The notes beneath the pieces were generated by a model. That model had not been told where the DNA came from. It did no database searches and saw only the letters and a program-made list of their open reading frames with translations. From UBA2108 sp002713215 (GTDB taxonomy: Bacteria > Bacteroidota > Bacteroidia > Flavobacteriales_G > Salibacteraceae): DNA of 10,874 nucleotides. Positions 6,057 to 10,874 of the stretch are shown one piece after another. Positions within the stretch are counted from its first letter, which is position 1, and every line of letters starts with the position of its first letter. The position numbers and the translations under genes were made by a program. The DNA is taken from the NCBI GenBank assembly GCA_937891015.1, contig CALAPY010000106.1, positions 1-10,874 of the forward strand, written 5' to 3'.

Positions 6057-8030
6057 ATGCAATTCCAAAGAAAAGACCTCTCAGACAAAGAGCTACTCCA
6101 TTTTTATAAATCCATTCTTCTGCCTCGAATGATCGAGGAGAAAATGATGATCCAACTCCGATCGGGAAACATTTCCAAATGGTTTAGTGGATGGGGCCAG
6201 GAGGGAGTTTCAGTTGGTGCTGCCCTGGCCATGAAGGAAGACGAGGTCATTCTTCCCATGCATCGCAACCTCGGGCTATTTACTACTCGGGGAGTACCTT
6301 TAGAGCGTTTGTTTTCACAATTTCAGGGAAAAATGAACGGTTTTACAAAGGGTCGAGACCGATCGTTTCATTTCGGAAGCATGGAACACAACCTGGTGGG
6401 AATGATCTCTCATTTGGGAGCACAATTGGGAATTGCGGACGGTGTTGCCCTGGCCTGTAAACTCAATGGCGAAAAGAAGGCTACTTTGGTAATTTCCGGA
6501 GATGGAGGAGCCAGTGAAGGTGATTTTCATGAGGCGCTCAACGTGGCTGCCGTATGGGATTTACCGGTTATTTTTCTTGTAGAAAATAATCAATGGGGAT
6601 TGAGCACGCCAAGCAACGAACAATACCGCTTCAAGCAATTTGTAGATAAAGGGATTGGTTACGGGATAGAAACCCAGCAGTGCAATGGAAACAATTTGCT
6701 CGATGTATTCCATACCATAAGTGAAGCAGCAGCACTGATTAGAAAAGAACCTAAACCCATTTTGGTGGAATGCCTGACTTTTAGAGTTCGGGGCCATGAA
6801 GAAGCTTCAGGAACCAAATACTATCCCGATGGATTAATTGAAACGTGGGAAAAAGAAGACCCCTTCGACAATTTTGAAAATTACCTGATTGAAAAAAAGA
6901 TTCTTAGCGAAGCAGATCAGGAACAATTCAAACTGGAATTCAAGTTGAAGATCAACCAGGCATTTAAATCCGCTTTGAATGAAACAACCGTAGAGTTTTC
7001 TCAGGAAGAAGAACTCAAAGGTATGTATGCCCCGTTTGAAAATAAGGTCAGTTCGCCTTCTCCCAATAAAACGAAAATGCGGTTGGTAGATGCCATTTCC
7101 GATGGACTGCGCGAAGCCATGAAAAAACACGACAACCTGGTACTTATGGGGCAAGACATTGCAGCATATGGTGGAGCTTTTAAGGTTACTGAGGGGTTTA
7201 TTGAGGAATTTGGCAAGGAACGTGTTCGAAATACTCCTTTGTGTGAATCAGCTATTGTTGGGGCTTCTCTTGGGCTTTCGATCAAAGCTAAAAAGGCCAT
7301 GGTGGAAATGCAGTTTTCCGATTTTGTTACCTGTGGATTTAACCAAATTGTAAACAACCTCGCTAAAATCCATTACCGATGGGGACAAAATGCCGATGTG
7401 GTAGTTCGAATGCCAACCGGAGCCGGAGTAGCTGCAGGACCCTTCCACTCTCAGAGTACCGAAGCGTGGTTTACCCATGTTCCGGGACTTAAGGTGGTTT
7501 ATCCTGCCTTTCCACACGAGGCCAAAGGACTTTTATTAGCAGCTTTTGAAGACCCCAACCCCGTTCTCTTTTTTGAACATAAGGCCCTATACCGAAGCAT
7601 CAGTGAGGACGTGTCTGAGGGATATTTTACTGAGGAAATTGGAAAGGCCAGTATGGTAAAATCCGGTGAAGACCTAAGCATTATTACCTACGGGTTAGGC
7701 GTACATTGGGCCCTGGAATTGTTGGAGACAGAAAACATCAATGCAGACTTGATCAACTTAAAAACCCTCTCTCCCATTGACTACGAAACCCTATATACCT
7801 CAGTAAGAAAAACAGGGAAGGTATTGATTCTACACGAAGATGTATTGACCGGAGGCATTGGTGGAGAAATTGCTGCCATGATAACCGAAAACTGTTTTGA
7901 GTCGCTGGACGCTCCCGTAAAACGAGTAGCCAGTTTAGATACTCCGGTTCCTTTTGCGGAAACATTGGAAGAAGGGTTTTTGGCGAAAGCCCGATTGAAG
8001 GAAGGTATTGAAGAAATCTTAAACTACTAG
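6057..8030 (+). CDS. Branched-chain 2-oxoacid dehydrogenase E1, fused alpha and beta subunits
   Basis: A 657-residue thiamine diphosphate enzyme in which the alpha and beta halves of E1 are one chain. The alpha half (about 1-325) carries the ThDP/metal motif from G148-D149-G150 (GDGGASEGDFHEA) to N177-N178 (VENNQWGLST), and RVRGHEEASGTKYYP at 243-257 in the loop near the active site. The beta half (about 340-657) has LVLMGQDIAAYGGAF (361-375), TPLCESAIVGASLGL with the cofactor-activating glutamate E397, GPFHSQS (461-467) and a transketolase C-terminal domain with HEDVLTGGIGGEIAAMI. The enzyme decarboxylates branched 2-oxoacids and passes the acyl group to the lipoyl E2; this degrades Val, Leu and Ile and provides iso-acyl-CoA primers for branched fatty acids. 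The fused form is common in Bacteroidota. No E2 or E3 gene is in the window. Pyruvate or 2-oxoglutarate as substrate is less likely but cannot be excluded from sequence. Confidence 0.92.
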   Translation: MQFQRKDLSDKELLHFYKSILLPRMIEEKMMIQLRSGNISKWFSGWGQEGVSVGAALAMKEDEVILPMHRNLGLFTTRGVPLERLFSQFQGKMNGFTKGRDRSFHFGSMEHNLVGMISHLGAQLGIADGVALACKLNGEKKATLVISGDGGASEGDFHEALNVAAVWDLPVIFLVENNQWGLSTPSNEQYRFKQFVDKGIGYGIETQQCNGNNLLDVFHTISEAAALIRKEPKPILVECLTFRVRGHEEASGTKYYPDGLIETWEKEDPFDNFENYLIEKKILSEADQEQFKLEFKLKINQAFKSALNETTVEFSQEEELKGMYAPFENKVSSPSPNKTKMRLVDAISDGLREAMKKHDNLVLMGQDIAAYGGAFKVTEGFIEEFGKERVRNTPLCESAIVGASLGLSIKAKKAMVEMQFSDFVTCGFNQIVNNLAKIHYRWGQNADVVVRMPTGAGVAAGPFHSQSTEAWFTHVPGLKVVYPAFPHEAKGLLLAAFEDPNPVLFFEHKALYRSISEDVSEGYFTEEIGKASMVKSGEDLSIITYGLGVHWALELLETENINADLINLKTLSPIDYETLYTSVRKTGKVLILHEDVLTGGIGGEIAAMITENCFESLDAPVKRVASLDTPVPFAETLEEGFLAKARLKEGIEEILNY

Positions 8031-8115
8031 AATATATTCTATAGAAGCGCTAAGCTATACCTTAGTTTTTTCACCTACCCGAAAACCGTATTCCAATTGT
8101 CACTACATTAGCCCC

Positions 8116-9468
8116 ATGAAATGTAGAATAATATCTATATTCTTATGCCTGTTCTCGCTTTGTGGTGTAAAAGCCCAGAACTGGACCGTAATCGGAAACA
8201 TGGAATCCACCGTTACCGATATGTTGGGCGATGACGAGAGTAATCTCTTATATGTTGTCGGAGGATTTGATTCCATTAATGGAAAATACATGCGAGGCAT
8301 TGCTACCTGGGATGGAAAACAATGGAATGAACTGGATCATGGAATTGACTATGGTTTGCCTCCCAAACGATGGGGACTCGAGGGTAGTCATATCTCCTGG
8401 TATAAAAACAAGCTGGTTATTGGAGGAAGTTTTGATCAAGTTGGGCTAAACCTAAAAAGTAAAAACGTTGCTTTTTGGAATACCGACTCACTAAAATGGG
8501 AAAGTTGCGATTGGAACCCAAATGGCTCTATTTATTTTATTCATGACGTTAGGGATACCACCTACGTTTTAGGACGTTTTGATTCTATTGCAGGCAAACC
8601 GTCTTTTAGAATTAGTTATTTGCATCAAGGAACATGGAACCAGATGAAAACTCCATACTTGATTAAGGATTTTATAGTAATGACTCCATACAAAGGCAAT
8701 TATTATTTGGGAATATACCCATCTTTTGGCCCTACTAATATGAATCGACTAGTGAGATGGGATGGTACTCAATTTCATGTTTCAGACCATGTAATTAATT
8801 CTGAGCAAAGTGTGGTATTAGAGTTAATTGAATACCAAGATGAGCTTTACGTTGGAGGCAGTTTTCGCAAAGCCGATGGAAACATTGGTAATCATATTAT
8901 GAAATGGGACGGGCACCAATTTCATAACGTAGGTGATGCCAATGGTCATATGGCTGGTGGCTATGTAGTGGATTTAAAAACTTATGGAGGTAGGCTATAC
9001 GCATGTGGAAGTTTTGACAAAATTGGTGGAAAATCAGCGTACGATATTGCCTGTTTCAACGGAAAAGAATGGTTTTCCCTTAATAGGATGCCAGGGGATT
9101 CTCAGTTTCGTTCTGGAATTAATTGCATGGCTTTTCTAAATAATTCACTTTACGTTACAAGACAAATCGTAATTGACAATAAGGATTATTTTCAAGTTCT
9201 CAGATATAACGGAACGCTCAACTCAATTTCTAGTGATTATGATTCCTCCCGGAAAATCAGCATTTATCCAAATCCTGCAAATGCCCAAATTACCGTTAAA
9301 GGATATAAAACCGGGATGTCCATTGAAGTATATAATTCCCTGGGTGAACCCATCTTAACGGATTATAACTTAAAATCCTTTGATGTTTCAGACTGGAAAT
9401 CGGGGCTCTATTTTATAAAGGTTCATTCAAAAGAAACGATTAAAACCCTTAAATTTATCAAACCATAA
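8116..9468 (+). CDS. Secreted seven-bladed beta-propeller protein with T9SS type A sorting domain (copy 1)
   Basis: A 450-residue protein with a signal peptide (cleavage probably at VKA-QN, residue 20/21) and a C-terminal T9SS type A sorting domain (about 380-450: IYPNPANAQITV, then GLYFIKV and a terminal KTLKFIKP). Such proteins cross the outer membrane through the type IX system and have the domain removed. Between lie seven degenerate repeats of about 50 residues, starting near 44, 100, 149, 196, 244, 294 and 345. Their common core is LYVxGxFDxxxGK, a short gap, IAxWDGKxW. Blades 1 and 5 are closest to consensus; blades 4 and 7 have lost the GG pair. This implies a seven-bladed beta-propeller, a binding or scaffold fold; no catalytic residues are evident and the ligand is unknown. 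A paralogue follows 24 bp downstream. The 85 bp upstream contain TACATTAG (8104-8111), a one-mismatch -7 element four bases before the ATG. Confidence 0.88.
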   Translation: MKCRIISIFLCLFSLCGVKAQNWTVIGNMESTVTDMLGDDESNLLYVVGGFDSINGKYMRGIATWDGKQWNELDHGIDYGLPPKRWGLEGSHISWYKNKLVIGGSFDQVGLNLKSKNVAFWNTDSLKWESCDWNPNGSIYFIHDVRDTTYVLGRFDSIAGKPSFRISYLHQGTWNQMKTPYLIKDFIVMTPYKGNYYLGIYPSFGPTNMNRLVRWDGTQFHVSDHVINSEQSVVLELIEYQDELYVGGSFRKADGNIGNHIMKWDGHQFHNVGDANGHMAGGYVVDLKTYGGRLYACGSFDKIGGKSAYDIACFNGKEWFSLNRMPGDSQFRSGINCMAFLNNSLYVTRQIVIDNKDYFQVLRYNGTLNSISSDYDSSRKISIYPNPANAQITVKGYKTGMSIEVYNSLGEPILTDYNLKSFDVSDWKSGLYFIKVHSKETIKTLKFIKP

Positions 9469-9492
9469 AATCTAAATGCTTGCCTTAATAAC

Positions 9493-10812
9493 ATGAAACT
9501 TCTCCTAACCTTTACACTCTCTATATTTATAAGTTTTGGTTTATATGCCCAGGACTGGACCCTCATTGGGGAATTTGAATCTGGTGTTGGTGATATGCTG
9601 GGAGATGAAGAAAGTAATCGACTTTATGTGGTTGGCGCTTTTGACTCCATCAACGGAAAGTATATACGCGGCATTGCAGCCTGGGATGGGAAGCAATGGA
9701 ATGAATTGGATCATGGGATTAATTACGATACTCTACCTCGAAGCTGGGGCGGAGCATGTCACCATATTTCCAGATATAAAAATAAACTTGTTATTGGTGG
9801 CGACTTTCATAGTGTAGGCTTTTTCCAAAAAAGCAGAAATGCAGCGCTATGGAATCCAGATTCATCGAAATGGGAAACCCTGGATTGGAATACCGATAAA
9901 ACTGTGAGTTTTGTTTATGATACTGGAGACACAACTTACGTCTTAGGAACTTACGACTCCATAGCCGGAAAACACTCTCCTGGCGCCACCTATTTGTACA
10001 AAGGCCAATGGACCAACATGAGTCCCCCAAATGGTGTTGAAATTCCCAAGGTGTTAACACCCTATCAAAACAGCCTATACCTGGGAGGGAACATGAATGG
10101 AAGCATACCTGGAATTAATGATTTGGCCCGCCGGGATGGAGCAAAGTTTCATGCCGTTGGACACGGGGTAAGCGGTGCCTTTGGTTGGGTAAATGACCTT
10201 ATTGTTTATAAAAATGAATTGTATGTTGGAGGTTCTTTTTTTAAAGCCGACGGACATACTGGGGAAAATATCATGAAGTGGGATGGGACTCAATTTCATA
10301 GCGTCGGTGATGCTAATAACGTTGTACACGCCTTGGCAGAAAACAATGGGATTTTATACGTTGGAGGATACCATGATTCCTTAAATGGAATTCAAGCAAA
10401 TAAAATTGCCTGGTTTAATGGAAAAATCTGGAGCGGTCTTGGAAATGAGACGCATACCAACATCCTTAAAATGGCATTTCTAAACGATACATTATATGTG
10501 TATCGGCAACAATCCATAAATACAATTACCCACAATCAGGTTCTAAGGTACAACAAAAAACTACCTACTGGCTTAACGAATACTACTAGTTATAATAAGG
10601 AGATAATGCTATTTCCAAACCCAACGACAGGTTTTGTTGAAATACAAGGGTTGAAAAACAACGACACGGTCAAAATTTATGACCTTAGCAGCACTTTGGT
10701 TTATGCGGGAGCAGCTAAAAAAATAAATGTAAGCCACTTGCCCAATGGACTTTATGCGGTTAGCATAAAATCCAGCGACAACATGGTACATCTCAAATTT
10801 CTAAAACAATAA
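9493..10812 (+). CDS. Secreted seven-bladed beta-propeller protein with T9SS type A sorting domain (copy 2)
   Basis: A 439-residue paralogue of the preceding gene, 24 bp downstream on the same strand, probably in one transcript. It has a signal peptide (cleavage near residue 19/20, LYA-QD), seven propeller repeats starting near 44, 99, 149, 195, 243, 288 and 334, and a T9SS type A sorting domain (about 370-439: LFPNPTTGFVEIQG, then LPNGLYAVSI and a terminal HLKFLKQ). The first repeat differs from copy 1 at only 4 of 34 positions and the fifth at 8 of 35, while the fourth, sixth and seventh repeats and the sorting domain have diverged much more. The protein should be secreted or held at the cell surface; the function is unknown and no catalytic motif is visible. 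Confidence 0.88.
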   Translation: MKLLLTFTLSIFISFGLYAQDWTLIGEFESGVGDMLGDEESNRLYVVGAFDSINGKYIRGIAAWDGKQWNELDHGINYDTLPRSWGGACHHISRYKNKLVIGGDFHSVGFFQKSRNAALWNPDSSKWETLDWNTDKTVSFVYDTGDTTYVLGTYDSIAGKHSPGATYLYKGQWTNMSPPNGVEIPKVLTPYQNSLYLGGNMNGSIPGINDLARRDGAKFHAVGHGVSGAFGWVNDLIVYKNELYVGGSFFKADGHTGENIMKWDGTQFHSVGDANNVVHALAENNGILYVGGYHDSLNGIQANKIAWFNGKIWSGLGNETHTNILKMAFLNDTLYVYRQQSINTITHNQVLRYNKKLPTGLTNTTSYNKEIMLFPNPTTGFVEIQGLKNNDTVKIYDLSSTLVYAGAAKKINVSHLPNGLYAVSIKSSDNMVHLKFLKQ

Positions 10813-10833
10813 ATCATTTGCTACCTTAGACCT

Positions 10834-10874
10834 ATGAAAGTACTTGGCTTTTGCTTCCTTTTTGTTTTATCATC
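10834..10874 (+). CDS. Start of a further secreted protein gene, cut by the window end
   Basis: An ATG at 10834 opens a frame that stays open to the window edge and encodes MKVLGFCFLFVLSS, a typical signal peptide start. It lies 21 bp after the copy 2 stop. The 12 bases before it (TACCTTAGACCT) resemble those before copy 1 (TACATTAGCCCC). The spacing, strand and leader suggest another member of the propeller array, but only 13 full codons are visible, so the identity is inferred from context. Confidence 0.5.
   Translation, partial: MKVLGFCFLFVLS

Larger units (their letters stand above)
8116..10812 (+). repeat. Tandem gene duplication (two propeller genes)
   Basis: The two complete propeller genes align along their whole length in the same order: signal peptide, seven blades, sorting domain. 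Both begin the mature protein with Q-[ND]-W-T-[VL]-I-G and share DMLGD[DE]ESN before blade 1 and ADG/IMKWDG in blade 5. The short intergenic leaders also resemble each other. A third member may begin at 10834. Confidence 0.85.

Noticed and set aside
6834..7357. Two minus-strand open frames of 106 and 118 residues inside the E1 gene
   Set aside because: They overlap each other and lie opposite a highly conserved enzyme; no domain or start signal supports them.
8028..8041. 14-bp AT-rich palindrome TAGAATATATTCTA overlapping the E1 stop codon, considered as a terminator
   Set aside because: It has no loop, almost no GC and no following T-run adjacent to the stem; it is probably chance, although an operator role cannot be excluded.
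1..10874. CRISPR array, tRNA or rRNA genes, insertion sequence or phage genes
   Set aside because: No regularly spaced repeats, no transposase or integrase frame and no recognisable tRNA or rRNA sequence were seen; almost the whole window is taken up by ordinary chromosomal genes.

Overview
The window looks like chromosomal DNA of a member of the Bacteroidota, most likely a flavobacterium-like lineage. Four things point there: two proteins with C-terminal type IX secretion (T9SS) sorting domains, a fused alpha/beta branched-chain 2-oxoacid dehydrogenase E1, a bacillithiol synthesis gene (bshA), and promoter-like elements of the Bacteroidota type (TTG, 16-18 nt, TAnnTTTG). The family or genus cannot be fixed from the sequence alone.

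Layout, left to right. Positions 1-174 are non-coding with small repeats. bshA (175-1314, +) is followed by a very small lipoprotein gene (1376-1585, +). This converges, with only 3 bp between stop codons, on a compact minus-strand operon that reads leftwards: an LTA-synthase-family membrane phosphoglycerol transferase (about 4729 to 2822), a YegS/BmrU-type diacylglycerol/lipid kinase (2825-1941, start overlapping the preceding stop as ATGA), and an SUI1/YciH-type translation factor (1933-1589). A 10-bp-stem terminator (4744-4766) separates this operon from an unidentified secreted TPR-like protein (5918-4791, -). That gene diverges from the fused E1 dehydrogenase (6057-8030, +), and each has a recognisable promoter in the 138-bp gap. 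The right end is a tandem array of secreted seven-bladed beta-propeller proteins with T9SS sorting domains (8116-9468 and 9493-10812). A further signal-peptide ORF is cut off by the window end (10834-10874) and may be a third copy.

How the genes may work together. The overlapping transferase and lipid kinase suggest a cycle: phosphoglycerol is taken from phosphatidylglycerol outside the membrane, and the released diacylglycerol is rephosphorylated inside. In Gram-positive bacteria the same two activities are linked in lipoteichoic acid synthesis; here the acceptor is unknown because this lineage is Gram-negative. The E1 enzyme would supply branched acyl-CoA, usable as primer for iso-fatty acids. 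The propeller array appears to be a recently duplicated surface or secreted family in which some blades are conserved and others have diverged.

Most of the window is ordinary core genome. The parts most worth a second look are the transferase/kinase coupling, the promoter that overlaps both a terminator and the annotated start of the transferase, and the propeller array.
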